A DNA stretch of 51,071 nt from Pseudovirgaria hyperparasitica (Eukaryota; Ascomycota; Dothideomycetes; Acrospermales; Acrospermaceae). Numbering within the stretch: position 1 is the stretch's first letter; each line of letters begins with the position of its first letter. The position numbers were made by a program, and so were the translations under genes. Positions 11,601 to 24,700 of this stretch are shown in pieces. The DNA lies in the NCBI RefSeq assembly GCF_010093815.1, contig NW_022985578.1, positions 4,398 to 55,468 of the forward strand, in the 5' to 3' direction. The notes under the pieces are model-generated. The model was not told the origin of the DNA. It saw only the letters and a program-made list of their open reading frames with translations, and did not search any database.

Positions 11601-12236
11601 TCTTGAGCGTCTAATTTATATTATGACTATTCCTACGGAATCTTATAAAAAGATACAAGTTCCCGCTAGCGCCCTTACCAAAACCACGACTAAAAAACCA
11701 CCTTTTCCCTTATAATAAATTAACCACGACCTTAATTAAAAATCTATTCCGATAAATCATGCTCCTAGCTACCCTAAGTAATTCTATATACTTTTTATAA
11801 CTTATAGACGCGGTATTATAGATAAGTTCTAGTTATAAGCCTCTAGTATCGCGTTTAGTAGTAGGTAAAAAATCTATAGCCCTTAGCGGCGCGGACTATT
11901 AATTTTCTAGTACACCTAAGGCTTCTTATTATTATCTTTTTCTCTTCTATTCCCTCTTCTATTCCCTCTCTATAATATATTATTATACTACTATAAATAA
12001 AGAAAAAGAGTCTAAAGATTTAAAATATATAATAGTAGTAGTAATATATATTATCTACTCTACTAGTCTCTCTTAGTAGCGCTAGCTCTATAATAGATTA
12101 GAATACTCTATACTAATTTCTACTTATATCCTTCTAAGTAGTCTCTTTATAGCTAGATATATACTAACTTCTTCCCTGTAGTCCTCTATAATATTAAACT
12201 ATTATTCCCTTTATACTATATTCTCTATAATAGTTA
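11601..12236. other. AT-rich, mutated sequence without recognised element
   Basis: Composition switches here to TpA-rich, CpA/TpG-poor sequence. Some CpG remains near 11810-11910. I cannot assign it to a transposon family. It is the left flank of the miniature LTR element. Confidence 0.5.
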
Positions 12237-12393
12237 TGTTAGGCACGTGCCTACTAGTTGATTATATATGTATATAGTAGTCGTATATAAGTAGTATACT
12301 CTACCCTTAAAGTAGTAGCTTTAAGATTCGGTCCTTTTAGAGTAGTTAGTTAGTACGTGGAGCCCACCTTCTTATATAATCTTAAAGCTACTA
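12237..12393 (+). repeat. Left LTR of the miniature element
   Basis: Matches 12699-12866 over its length, including GTATATAAGTAGTATACTC and AGTAGTAGCTTTAAGATTCG; most differences are transitions. The end AGCTACTA is shared. Confidence 0.6.
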
Positions 12394-12698
12394 CGGGGTC
12401 ATGGGTTTAACTCTTGGTCTAGTTAACCGTTATTAAATTTCGTATAATTCCGTTTAGCTTACTACGTTACATGTACTTTATATACATAATAGATAATATA
12501 GTAGTAACGTTACTATAGTAAGTTAGCGTGTCTAGTACTAGAGGCGGCATTATAAATATTAATTATGTGTATATAGTTTATACTAGGCCTAGTATGGCTA
12601 GCGCGTATACTAGGCCTATTATAGCTAGTTTAGTTTATCTTTTATAAGATAGATACCTATAATACGTAAGGGCACGCGCCTTTAAAAAGGGGAGATAT

Positions 12699-12866
12699 TA
12701 TTAGGCACGTGCCTACTAGTTAATTATACATATGTATAGTAGTCGTATATAAGTAGTATACTCCACCCTTGAAGTAGTAGCTTTAAGATTCGGTTCTTTT
12801 AGTATAGTTAGTTAGTGTATAGAGCCCGCCTCCTTATAAGTTATATCTTAAGAGCTAGAGCTACTA
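12699..12866 (+). repeat. Right LTR of the miniature element
   Basis: Second copy of the direct repeat, preceded directly by the purine tract. The 10-bp palindrome GGCACGTGCC near its start is kept in both copies. Confidence 0.6.
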
Positions 12867-13213
12867 ATATTATTACTAACTCTATAATACCTTCTAATTA
12901 TTATTCTACTATATTATAAGTAATCTAAATACCCTCTAAATAACCCTATACTATACTAATAGCCTTCTATATATACTATAGTATACTCTCTTTAGTATAT
13001 AGCTAGCTAGACCTTAATCTATTTAAAAGCTAATTTAATTTAATCTATAATAGTCTTAGATAATAGATAGTTCTATAGATAGTATAAGTTTTATATATAT
13101 AATAACCTTATAATCTATTATATATAATATATAAGTTATATAGAATAAGAGTCTAGCTCTACTCTATTCTATTCTATAGAAGTACATTCTCTAGTATTCT
13201 ATAGAAGAGTTCT
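12867..13213. other. AT-rich sequence, no recognised element
   Basis: Dominated by TA and CTA words. I see no coding frame or repeat family here. It leads into the tandem array. Confidence 0.45.
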
Positions 13214-13370
13214 AGTTCTACTCTACTCTAGAGCTATTCTAGCTCTACTCTACTCTAGAGCTATTCTAGCTCTACTCTACTCTAGAGCTATTCTAGCTCT
13301 ACTCTACTCTAGAGCTATTCTATCTCTACTCTACTCTAGAGGTAACTAGCTCTATTCTACTCTAGAGACT
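13214..13370. repeat. Tandem array of a 27-bp unit
   Basis: The unit reads AGCTCTACTCTACTC then TAGAGCTATTCT. Units start at 13214, 13241, 13268 and 13295 with near identity, followed by one altered unit (13322) and a partial one. Adjacent copies are contiguous without spacers, so it is a minisatellite. Confidence 0.9.
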
Positions 13371-13907
13371 AGACTAGACTCTATAACTTTCTTAGAGACT
13401 ATAGACTAGGAGACTTATATTAATATAAGCTAGTACTAGCTTATATTAGATTAAATAGAAATCGGAAGTACATAGATAGAGGTAATATATTAATTAATAT
13501 ATTAACTCTTAGCGTACTAAAATAGACTAAATCGGATAGTTATAGAATACTATTAGTATTTAGTATACCATTTAATATATATTATCGATTCTTAATAATA
13601 ACGCACGTAAATTATATATATATAGACCTTTCTATAGCTATAGATAGTCGTCTCTTCAAGCCTTTCAATTAAATATACTTTATATACTATATATTATGTC
13701 CCTTGGTCTTATTTATTCAAGATACCTTCTATACTACCTATCCTCCTAAGGGTATTATATATATCTATTTTATATATATCCTTTTAAAACTTTTATAGGT
13801 TATAAGCCCGGCTCTTACCTAATTCTTTTATGAATTAAGACCTCTTTTATCTATACTTCAAGCTTTAAAGACAACCCTAGGGCGTTCTATTTATATTAGA
13901 CGTCCCT
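13371..13907. other. AT-rich left flank of the Gypsy nest
   Basis: No gene or transposon domain recognised. The last bases, ATATC (13908-13912), form the left target duplication of element A2. Confidence 0.45.
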
Positions 13908-13912
13908 ATATC

Positions 13913-13940
13913 TATAAGGATTATAGACGTAGGATAGTAG
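13913..13940 (-). repeat. 3' LTR of A2, outer part
   Basis: TATAAGGATTATAGACGTAG matches 41042 onward exactly where similarity to the 5' LTR begins. The LTR is cut after TAGTAG by element B and resumes with TAGTAG at 25354. Confidence 0.8.
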
Positions 13941-14311
13941 TATAGAAGGCCGCTCCTACAGCCCCATATGTATGTGTCCCTAGCTCGATTACATAGCTTC
14001 ATTATATATTTAAGGAGGGCGTTTTCCTCGGTCATTCTACTCGGCACGCTTCCCCCATCACTAATATTTAATAATTCGACCTTTCCTTACGTTTATAGGC
14101 CTCTATAGGTATTGATTATTAGGCTTAGCTATTGAAGAATTAATTAAGAGTATTATATAGACCCGTCCTATCGTAAAAGAGAACTAATAAGAAGTCGTGC
14201 GTTTAAAGAGAACTTATAATACCTAGGAGAGATACTTATAAGTTCATCGCGACTACTATACTAAGAACACAGCCATTTATAAAAAGGGACACACGTAGCG
14301 ATAGCTTACCA
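13941..14311 (+). repeat. Left LTR of element B
   Basis: Starts TATAGAAGGCCGCTCCT and ends AGCTTACCA. The copy at 24983 starts TGTGGAAGGCCGCTCCT, so TG has become TA here. The shared interior includes GGAGGGCGTTTTCCTCGG. Confidence 0.88.
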
Positions 14312-14842
14312 TAATTTTAGAGGTTATACCCGGACTATAAACTTATAGGGGGAGATTAGGACTCCGAAACTAGCTTAGGGGAAGTATATAGCGTGCCTAA
14401 TAAGGTAGTCTAGACTTACTAGATTGAAGCCACGAGTCCGGAAAACAGGGAGTCCGGAGTCGCTAGGGGCTAGCCTCTTAAAAGTAGCCGTAAAAAGCAT
14501 ACGTATACTAATATAGGTGATAGCGCGACTCGAAAATGTCTCAGGGGAATAGAATATAAAACAGGGCTAGATAAAGTAGTAAAGAAGAGTTTAAAAACGA
14601 TAAATACAACCTATTTAGTACTACTATAGCTATTATTTATAAACACGGCTACACGAGTATATCACTTTAGGAACGCCTTACACGAAGATAATAACATAAG
14701 TAGGATACCGTGAATCTTATATTAATAAAGACGATAGTAATAGTTCACCTTATAAAGGGATTAATTAATATAGAGAAGGGATAATAGATGTTGTAGGTAG
14801 ACGCATTAGGCCAACCTTTAGTTAAGGTAATCCCTTAACTAA
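14312..14842 (+). other. Leader of element B
   Basis: Untranslated-looking region between the left LTR and gag. No clear tRNA primer site starting TGG was seen, possibly because of RIP. It ends in the palindrome at 14818-14842. Confidence 0.4.
14818..14842. repeat. Palindrome copy 1 (TTAGTTAAGG arms)
   Basis: Arms TTAGTTAAGG and CCTTAACTAA enclose TAATC. It lies at the start of the gag frame of element B, where the frame reads through it as S-stop-G-N-P-L-T-N-N. Confidence 0.8.
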
Positions 14843-17800
14843 TAACCTTACCCCTAGCGTCTCCACTAGCATATCTACTACTAGTAATAGTACGATAGAA
14901 GCTTAAAACAACGACCTAGTAACTCGTAGAGAGATACTTAACTTCTTCATAGCATTTACGCGACAAGGAAGAATAGTACCTCTATCTACCCTAGCCCCCG
15001 AGCGCTTTAAAGGAATAAATATTATAGCCTTCCTTTAGAAGTACGAGAACATATATATAAACTATGAAGTTCCGCCTAATAAGAAGATAACCTCCCTACT
15101 ATCATACTACAAGGACTATCTCCGTCCTACTATTAAAGGAATAAGTAGATTTTAGAAATAGTAGTAGACCACGCTACGTGAAGAATTATTAAAGGAATTC
15201 TCTCTATTTAACTCCGCCCTCAAGGAAGGCACCATCTACTTTATCCGAAAATACGTGGAAATAGTTAAAGTAGACCCATCCTACTCTCTCCCTATATACT
15301 ACTCCCGGTATCGTATTATCACGGAGAAACTTACGGCTAAAGGAAGCCTAAGCTCGTATTCGCGAATAGAGCTCTTCCTAGAAGGGCTGCCTAATAGTCT
15401 TAAGGCTCGGGCTATAGAGAAATGTTAACTCACGATGGAAGTATATAGTTATAACTAGGTAATTATCTATAGCTTCGTATTACGAAAGGCTAGAGTACTT
15501 AAGGAACTAGCTCGTATTAATAAGTACTTAGCCGCATAAGAGCTAGCCATAGCTATATACTATAAATCAAAGATAGGGAGTAAGAAGACTAGCTTAGAAG
15601 AGTAGTTATATAAAGAAAGAAGAACTAATGAATTTAGCTACCCCTCTCTAGTTAAAGTATATATCGTGCTAGGATCGGATAAGTTTAACGAGATAGTAGA
15701 GAGATTTAGTAAACTAGACCTCACGTTAATTAAGATAAAGTCCTACTTTACCTCTAATCCCTTATTCCCATCCCTTAAGAAGTACGAACCTAAGCTACTT
15801 TCGGCTATTATTAACTAGTAGGCGCGAAGGCTAAATCTTTTAACACACCCCTAAGCACGAGGCATGCCTATAGAACTAACGCAAGTTTATCTATAGAATT
15901 ATATATAGAATAGAGAATACGTCTCTACCCGAGACTCCTAAGGAGGCGTTATAGCCTAGGATAGGCCTTAAAGACTAATTATATACATTACGTACGGAGG
16001 AGATTACCTAATATATAGATATCCGGAGATAGTAGGATATATTAGAGACGGATTACTAAATATTAACGGGGTGCGAGTATTCCGAGGGCGTTTCGGGGCG
16101 AATAGAGAAGAAATCCTATTACTACCCTCCTTAGTAGGGCTATAAGCTACTCTATAAGCTATCCGGAACTATATAGTAACGGTTTAAAACGGTCTAAGCT
16201 AGTACGGAGGGGGAGTAAAGATTTCCATGTCCGTAGTAAACATTAACGCTTTATAGAGAGTGCTAGTATATAGTATTAGTATAAAACCTATAAAGGGTCC
16301 CTACTAGACCTTAGCGGATAGCGATTCGGAAGAAGAAGTTATATCGCCCGAGAGTAAGAAAGATAGATATATAGAATTCTACGAACACTTCGACGTAGCT
16401 AGTAATAGATATATCCGCGAGGAGATAGCCCTAGAAGAGCCTACTATACTTATAATATCTAGAAGGGGGATTACGAAGAGTATACCTAATTATACTAAGG
16501 AAAGAAAGATTATCTATCTCCGCGGAATGCGTAAAGAGTAGTATATAAGAATTATTAAGGAATAGGAGGACGGTAAGAAGAGTAGTAACTAGAGAACGTC
16601 TAAACAAGAGCCAACGGCGCCTAAGGATAAGATAGATAAAGGGGATAGCCTAAATCCTAGTTAAAAGGCACGTATCCGAGGCGTTAAGCTTAATAACTAT
16701 CTACGTGAGGGATAGCGGCTAAGTATAGAAGCTAGCGAAGCATGGCTAGTGCGCGTTCTAGGGATAACCATGAATATTACTATTAGCGAACTATTAAGCC
16801 TTAATAGCGACTTACGTTATACGGTGTTCAAGAAGGGCGCCCCTAACTTTATAGCTAGAGAGGTCCGTAAGACTCGAGAGGAGAGAGCTAAGAAGAAAGG
16901 AAGAAACGACCATGCTATGGCTCCCGAGATAAATAAACTTAACGTATTAGCACCCCTCCATGCCACGGGGACGGCTATTATATAATAAGATATTAATTAG
17001 CTTAAGGAAGGGATAGTAAGGCTGGTAGCCGAGTATCTAAGGTACCCTATAGAAGTTAGTCCTAAAAGGGCGACTAGTATAGTACTATTTAATAGTAGCG
17101 CGTAGGTAAATAGTATTCGACTAGATGCTACGAGGCGTCTCGGGCTAGCGATATCTTCGCTTCTACTATATATAAAGAACTCGAGTTTAGTTAGCGCTAC
17201 TTAGTATAGTACTCTATTCGTAGAAATAGTATAGTAATACCCTATCCGTATAGGTTGGATCGTTACAGCCACTTCGATATTCGTGTATAGTGAACTTAAT
17301 TATAACCTTATTCTAGGGGAGCTATATACTAGGTAGGCCTTACTTATAGTATAGAGGTTAGCCTCTAGGTAAGTACTCTTAATAGTCTACTCCGTATATA
17401 GATAAGAATGTATAACCTTCGAAACTAGTCCGGACGAGTATATTCTAGTCTTAGAGAAGGAGGGTAACTCCGTAGCTAGAGACTAACTATATAGTAGAGT
17501 ATGTTGCTAGAAGCCGGAGTTAAGCCGGATTATTAGTTAAGGGCTACCCTTAACTAATAATCCATACTAAATAGAGTCTAGTAAACCTACTAATAAAGGG
17601 GATAGGATATATTTTTATACGGATATAGAAATAAGTTATATAGAGTTACTTTCCGAGAAAATCCGGCCTAAAAATGTTACTTAGTTATCGAGAAAAGATA
17701 ACTTAGCCGCCCTAGTTACGGCGGCGAGGTACGCTGCCTTCGTATATAAATAAGGCACGATAATAGAACGGCTTATAGTAGGCTCTACCGGCCTCTAAAG

Positions 17801-20800
17801 ACGGTATTCTTCCGGGGTATTAAAGGGATTTAGTATAGCTACCATGTATAAAAGAAAGGGAGTTAAAGTACACCCTATGGATAACTCCGAAGCCCACCGA
17901 AAGGTCCCTAGGAATCTATTAGGGTATCTAGACTAGCGTGAACGAGTAATCGTATAGTAGGTACTTCTTCTAGCCGTCCACCTAGGCCTTAACGCGTTTA
18001 ATAGGCTAATAGAGCCTTAAAGGGTAACTATCCCGCTAGGAACACGTCTAACGCCTCTACATATAAGTTAGCTAAAGATTAGAATAGAGCTACGTCCCGC
18101 GGAACTTAAGTTACTATATATAATCTTATTATATCGCGAGGAAGTACTAGTATAGAAATTCTTATACCTTAGTAAATTTAATAAAGAGGTAGCACCTCCG
18201 TAGGAGATCCGAATAGTAGAACATAAGGTATAGTAGGCTAAGAACTTTAATATTCCTAGAGCCCTTTATAGGAAGGTACTCATGATTCTAAAAGAGCGTC
18301 TTAATAGCGGAAGGCTTAAGCCCTATAGTAGTCCTTATTAAAACGCCTATTTTCTTATGGAAAAGAAGAAGGAAGCTAATAAGGAACGAGATCATAGGTT
18401 AATTAATTCGGCGATAGAAATCAACCGAGTTACTATTCGTAATGCGGCCACGCCGCCCTCGTATAAAGAATTCTCGGAGTACTTTACGGGGATAGCCGTC
18501 TTAACGTTTACTAACTTCTTCTTAGGATATGATTAGATTCCATTAGTAGAGCATTACCGAGACTTAACGGGGTTTATAACGCCTCTAGGGTTACTACGCG
18601 GGATAATATTACCTTAAGGGGCCACTAATTTAGTAGCTTAGTTCGTTAGGATCATATTAACTATTATATAAGAACACATCCCGGAGAGAGCTCTACTATT
18701 CCTAGATAACTTAGGTATTAAAGGACCCACGACGAAATATAACTCTAAGGAGGCCCTACCTAGAATTCGTAGGTATATCCTAGAACATTTAATTAACGTG
18801 GATAAGGTTCTCGCGGATATAGAGCGCGCCGGATACGCTCTAAGTAGTAAGAAGACTTAGTGGTATATTAAAGCCGCTAACGTTATAGAATACGTCTACG
18901 GCATTAAAGGGAGGCGACCGAGTAATAAAAAGGTTACTACTATTAGGGACTAGAAACCCTATAAAAACACGACGAATATGCGAGCCTTCCTTGGCGTTTA
19001 TATATATTTCTAGATATGGATCCCCGGGTACGCTATTATCGCATCGCCGCTATTTATACTATTAAAGAATAAATCGGTCTAGTAGTAGATAGCTAAGGAG
19101 TAGACCTCGATAGACGCGCTAAAGATAGCTCTAACTACTACTCCTATACTAATAACGTTACGGTACGGGATAGGTGCGGGAGATATAATCCTAGTAGTAG
19201 ACTCTAGTAACATTAGATAGGGGGCTACGTTAATATAGGAGAATGAGAATTATAAACGTTAGCTATCGCGGTATAATAGAGGAATATAGTTAAAAGCTAA
19301 GAGAAACTACGACACCGTGAAACTAGAGTACCGAGCCCTCCTCCACGCGTTATAGAAGTTCTAGTAATATCTCTATAGTACGTACTTTATTATAGAAATA
19401 GACGCGAATACTCTAGTTACTTAAATTAACCATACTATAACTAACTTACTAGGGGCGCTCGTTACTAGGTGGCTCGCGTAGATTTAGCTATAGAACTTTA
19501 TAGTTAGGCACGTACCTAGAAAGCGTAACGTAGTCGCTAACGGTATCTTACGGATATACGAAGGAGAAGAACCACCAGACGTCCCTACCTTTAACCTAGA
19601 CGAGTTCGTGGATATAGCTCTATATATAGACGTGCTAGAGACGTCGTTAATTAAGCCTATTAGCGGGAGAGATTACACGATAGAGATACTCGACTATACT
19701 ACCATTAAGTCTCCCTTAATAGATGAATATAGCGATAAATAGTAGAGGATTACGAAGTACCTTACTATACTCGAGAGGCTAACCGACCTAACTAACCGAG
19801 CGTATAAGACCTTTATAACCGACTACCTAAAGTTCCTCGTATATAACTAAATACTCTAGCGGAGAGGAGATAGATATCACTAATATACACGAGTAATTAA
19901 GAATCCGAATACTAGGGCGTGTATAATTACTACCACTCACGACGAGATAGATTATAGAGATAGTAAAGGGACCCTCGGAAGGATTAAGGATAAGTATTAG
20001 TAGGTAGATATACGTAGAGACGTGCGATAGCACGTGAAAACCTATAATAAATATTAATAACAAAGTAAGCTCCTTGGAGGTCTTAATAAAGGGCTCTACC
20101 ACGTTATAACGCCTATTCTTTAGTAAAGAATATACTTAGACGTAACGATACTACCACCTTCCATAGGGTATAGTAAAGTAGTATCTATACGAGAATAGCT
20201 AAGCGGATAGACTAAGGCGGAGGCATGTACGGCGGCCACGTCCATAGTCGTCGTAAAGTTCCTCTTTAAGAACGTAATCTATAGATATGGAATCATTTCT
20301 AAAATCACCTATAACGGTAGTAGAGAAAATATAGGTGCTATAGAGGAGCTTCTCCGACTCTATAGAATTCATTAGAAGATTACGTCTATATATAATCCCT
20401 AAGTAAATAGAATTATTAAGAGAAGTTTTATACTACTCGCTAATGCTCTCATAAAGATAACTAATAGCGGATTTAAGAACTAGCCCGACCACCTCTATAC
20501 GGTCGTCTAGGTAGATAGAATAACGACACGTGCTAGTATAGGGTATAGTACTATATACCTCGTGCTCGGCTATAAACTAATCATACCTATTAAAGTCGAA
20601 TTCGAGTCGCTCTAAATGCTCCCTTAGGACGAGATGCGATTAACGTCCGACTTACTTGCTCTTCGAGCTAGATAACTTAAGAGAAGATCCGAGGATCTTA
20701 AGGAGGCCTATACCTACGCGATACGAACGCGTAAGGAATCGAGAGAGGCATAGAATAATAACTATTACCTTCGTTAAGAGTCGTTACTAGTCGATATAAT

Positions 20801-21079
20801 TATCCTTCTATACGACTCGTAGTAATAGAAGGATATAGGGCGGAAGCTAAGGTAGCATTAGAGGGGGCCATATAGAATCTAGTCCGTGTTTAATTATACT
20901 TATAAGCTTACGGAGCTTAATAGAGCCATGCTTAGAGGGACGTTTCCTAGCCATAGGTTAAAGAAATATTTTATAAGAAATGTGAGTAACGAGAGTTACG
21001 ACGAGCCCTCACGACTACTAATTAGAAGAATTACTAAGGAAAATAAGGAGAGTAGTAATAAGGAAAACTATTATAAATA
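14843..21079 (+). pseudogene. gag-pol of element B (RIP-degraded)
   Basis: The plus-strand frame can be followed with TAG/TAA interruptions. Gag (about 14.9-15.85 kb) has LAPERFKGINI and IELFLEGLPNSLKARAIEK. A protease-linked segment with MNITISELLSLNSDLR lies at 16.77 kb. RT follows at 18.2-18.95 kb with RPSNKK, LLFLDNLGIKGP (active-site DD reads DN) and LPRIRRYILEH. RNase H and the connector (19.0-19.55 kb) include ITRWLA-like and VRHVPRKRNVVANGI. Integrase (19.8-21.0 kb) has WVDRITTRAS-like and LTELNRAMLRGTFPSHRLKK at its C-terminus, ending at TAA near 21079. These make viral-like particles, copy RNA to DNA and integrate it. The frame is non-functional here. Confidence 0.8.
17527..17563. 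repeat. Palindrome copy 2, 17-bp perfect arms
   Basis: Arms GGATTATTAGTTAAGGG and CCCTTAACTAATAATCC enclose CTA. It sits between the protease and RT parts of the element B frame, which runs through it as I-S-stop-G-L-P-L-T-N-N-P. Confidence 0.9.
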
Positions 21080-21760
21080 ACTTACGGAACACCTTAACGA
21101 CGCTACACGAACCCGGATAGAAGTAGTAATTCCTACTCCGTAAGACTTTAATAGAGAGGAATATTTACGTTTCCCTAGAATCGATATCTCCTTCTAGGGG
21201 ATAGAAGTTTTTTTAAGAAGGGAAGGGATACTTATAAAAGTAGTCTTATAACGATGAACTCTATTATCGAAAGAGGATAATAAACCCTATCATTACTATA
21301 AAATAATAAAACTTATTATTAAAGTAAGTAATACTCGAAAGAAGACATAATGGCGTTTACGCAAATTCCACCCACTATATATTAAAGCCGGTTATATAAT
21401 CGAAGCCCACCTATCGAAGGCCCATTTCATTACTATAGAACGGGCCCTATTAGAAACTAATAAGGAAGAAAAGAAGGAGGAGATATAGGAGAAAAAGATA
21501 CTTATAGGAAGTCTTATAAGAATAAGAATATACCTAGTATCTATTCATTCATAGATTCCGCTATATACCCGGTAGATACATTCATTTATAGATTTCCTAT
21601 ATACCTAGCATATATTTATTTACAGATTCGACACGTATACGGGCCTATAGCCGTTAGTAAGGATCATTTATAAAAATTACTATATACCCGGCATTCGAGG
21701 AGGCATAAAAAGAGAACTTAAGATAGTATATAACTCTTCCCTCTTATACCTCTCTATACC
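21080..21760 (+). other. Region between pol and the extra frame of element B
   Basis: The plus strand contains further stop-broken coding-like sequence (for example LIIKVSNTRKKT near 21.3 kb and IEAHLSKAHFITIERALLET near 21.4 kb) that may be the C-terminal end of pol or the start of the next product. Boundaries are unclear. Confidence 0.35.
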
Positions 21761-24700
21761 TCCTTAATTAATAAAACCTCCTCCTCCACTTCCGCCTCAC
21801 TTAACTACCTCTCCTTAGAACATAACTCGCCAATAGAACCGATAATAATAATAGCCCCGCCGAAAAAGAAAACGCCTACCCGTAAAGAGTTATAAGATCG
21901 TTAAGTACTAATAAGATAGACGCGGTCCTAGTTAAGAGTCGTAAGTACTAAAGTAGGGCTATTAACGGCTATTATAGTATTAAGGCCATCTACTACTCCG
22001 TACGGATAGGCTATAGAAGCTACGGAAGTAAATAAGTCTACTATTAACCGAATTATCGCCATCTAGGACCCGTAAGAGCGATAGGACTACATTCTAGATA
22101 TATTTAATAATCTCCTTTATATTACCAGCCTTATAGAATAGCTCTTAAGTAGTATAGTTAACCTCTTCTAGGAAGTAGGAGCCGCAATAGGGTATAGTAA
22201 GGCAAAGATTAACTCCTCCATTCCGAAAGAAGTCTATAAGATAATTCGTCGTGGAAGAGACACCAACTCCCGTATCCTAAAAGCCAAAAATATAATCCTA
22301 TAAAACTAGCGAAAAGACCTCCCTAATAACGACGGCTAGTTACTCTAATCTACCCTTAGATAGCTCTAGTAAATATAGAACTTTATAGAAAAGCTAGTAG
22401 CGCTCTTACGAGTGCGGACATGGGCGAGAGCGAGGAACTAGTTAAACGCATCCCTATAGTCCCGAATCGGCTAGGGATAGAAGAGAAGGGGAATTAAGGC
22501 ATATCTTTAGAGCTCTAATATTAATACCGCCCTAGCTAGCGATAGTAACGAGGACGGTCTATCTCTCTAGTAACTCTTAAACTACCCTAGCCGATAAAAT
22601 AAACTAACGTTCCATAATAAGACGGGACTTATTATCCCTACTAGTTAATAGTTACGGATAAGTAGAATGGTTTATAGGCCCGTCGAACACTACCTATAAA
22701 TCAAAGAGATAAGTATATCGCCTCCGTCTTAGACCTTACCATCGCTAAAACCAGCGTAGGTAACACCTACGGTAAAGTCCCCTCCATAAAGCACGCCTTC
22801 TAGTTTAGTAGTATATCGTCTCTTCGAAGCTAGTCGTCCGTTCGAAGTAAGTATTCCTTCTACTACTACTAGTAAACGTCCCTTACCGGGCTATACGAGA
22901 ACCTCTTTAGTATCTATTATAGCTATACCGACAAAACCCACTCGTAGACGTACCTTATCTACCAGCCCTTAGTAATTACTAGGGGCGCCTATATAATAAT
23001 CCCTAGTTATTCTTAGTTTATACTCTAAGATAATAGCATCGGTCGAGGAAGAGGACGAGCCTAAGAAGTATTAATACACGCCTTTAGTAACGAAGACTTT
23101 TAAGGTAGCTACATTATTAAAGAAGAATTTCACGAGCATTAAGGGAATGGCCCTACTAGTGCGCTAGAAAGCGTAGATAGGTAACATAGCTATTCCGTAT
23201 AAAGTCTACTATAAGCATTACCAAGACGTGGCTAGAAAGAATAATATACTCGTTAGCGTGTCCTACTTAAACCTAGTAGCAAGACTTAAAATAGTATATA
23301 AGTTTAGAGATAACGTGGGGGCCCTTAAAGTTTATAAGGGCCGCTATACCTAGTTCGCGAAGTACGCGCGGCCACCTTATCCGATAGAGGCATTAGGTGT
23401 CTATCATTACTAGGCCCTAGAGACCCTAAAGCAAGTTATTAATATTAAAACCATTCTTACTAGTATCGCATTTATAATTCAGAAGGAGGACGGTAGAATA
23501 GGTAGGTAACTCTTCGACGAGTAGAAATATACCGGAAGTATTAATATTAAAGGGCTCTTTAAGCTACTTAAAAAGACGACCTCTATACTTAATAAGAGTA
23601 TTCTAGAACTCGCGAGGGATGAATTTAATATATATAAGTACTACTAGCGCATGTTTAATAAGAAATCGAACTATAGCTAGCTACGAACTATATACTACTC
23701 CTATATCTAATAGTTTATTAGGTAATACCTACTTTACTAGCTCACCTATATCGCTCTTCGGCCCGATCTTAACTACTATCTAATCTCGTACCCGTACTAT
23801 ACGAAGTCCTAGGATAGAGACGATAAGACGGGTTTTAAGTATCTCGATAACGCTATCAATCGAATCCTCGATCCTAGCGATAGATATAGGTTTAATATAA
23901 TCTAGGGGAGTATTAGTCTCGACGACGAACGAAGTAACGACTATACCATAATTATTCCCCGCTCCTATAAGTTCTTAAACGAATAGTAGTCGAAGGCCAA
24001 GCTCCGCGAGGGGGTTAATCAAAATAGTATAATCACGGCTATTAATAATAAGATCTATAATACGGACGATAGGAAACGATTTAGTCCCTTCGTTCCGGTC
24101 CTCTACCAGTCCCTTAAAGTACACATCTCTAGCCTACTAATAATACACGGCGCCTAGGGTCCCATAAAGGGTAGAAGACGTACGATACTTCCATGGTATA
24201 TCGCGATTAGCCCTAATCATATAATAATAGAAGTGCCTAAAATAGGTACATAGGAATAACTCGCAGTAGCTTATAGAAATTTAACTCTAGGACCCACGTC
24301 TCCGTTAGGATTTTCTAATAAATATAGCGCGATTCCTTTTGCCTTCCTAGCCGTAGTTTAACTCCCGAGTTTTAACGCCGTTAGTAACGCATTAGTCGGC
24401 CGTAAAAGATAGGATAGCTAGAAGGTAAAAGAAGAGGCAGCTACGTGGCTTAACGCAAGTCCTTAATAACTTAAAGCTAAGGTAGACGCCTAGTTTAAGG
24501 AGGGCTCGAGGGTATTCATGGAGACCTTTAAGAAAATAGTAAGGTAGGAAAAGCTAGTCTATAGGGATAGGTCGTTCTAGAAGGAATTTAATAAGGCGCG
24601 CGCCGCCAAGCAGCTAATTAATTTTAAGAAATTCGAGCCTAACGCGGGCCTAGATAATATTAAAGAGAACTTCTACGGATAGAAGAGGCCTAACGAACTA

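Larger units (their letters stand above)
12237..12866 (+). mobile_element. TRIM-like miniature LTR retrotransposon
   Basis: Two direct repeats of about 157 and 168 bp flank about 305 bp of non-coding sequence. Repeat 1 starts TGTTAGGCACGTGCC (12237), repeat 2 TATTAGGCACGTGCC (12699), a TG-to-TA change expected from RIP. Immediately before repeat 2 is a purine tract AAAAAGGGGAGATA (12684-12697), the normal position of a polypurine tract in a plus-strand LTR element. No gag or pol fits. A clean target duplication could not be found and the right ends of the repeats have small indels. Confidence 0.6.

Noticed and set aside
12395-12430. tRNA-like piece GGGTTTAACTCTTGG
   Set aside because: No A-box or acceptor pairing could be found around it; it may be only the primer-site region of the miniature element.
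13214-13370. CRISPR-like array
   Set aside because: Units are contiguous without spacers and the genome is fungal; it is a minisatellite.
19827-20102. Minus-strand frame of 91 codons within element B
   Set aside because: It lies opposite the integrase frame; RIP stops are asymmetrically read and leave chance openings on the other strand.
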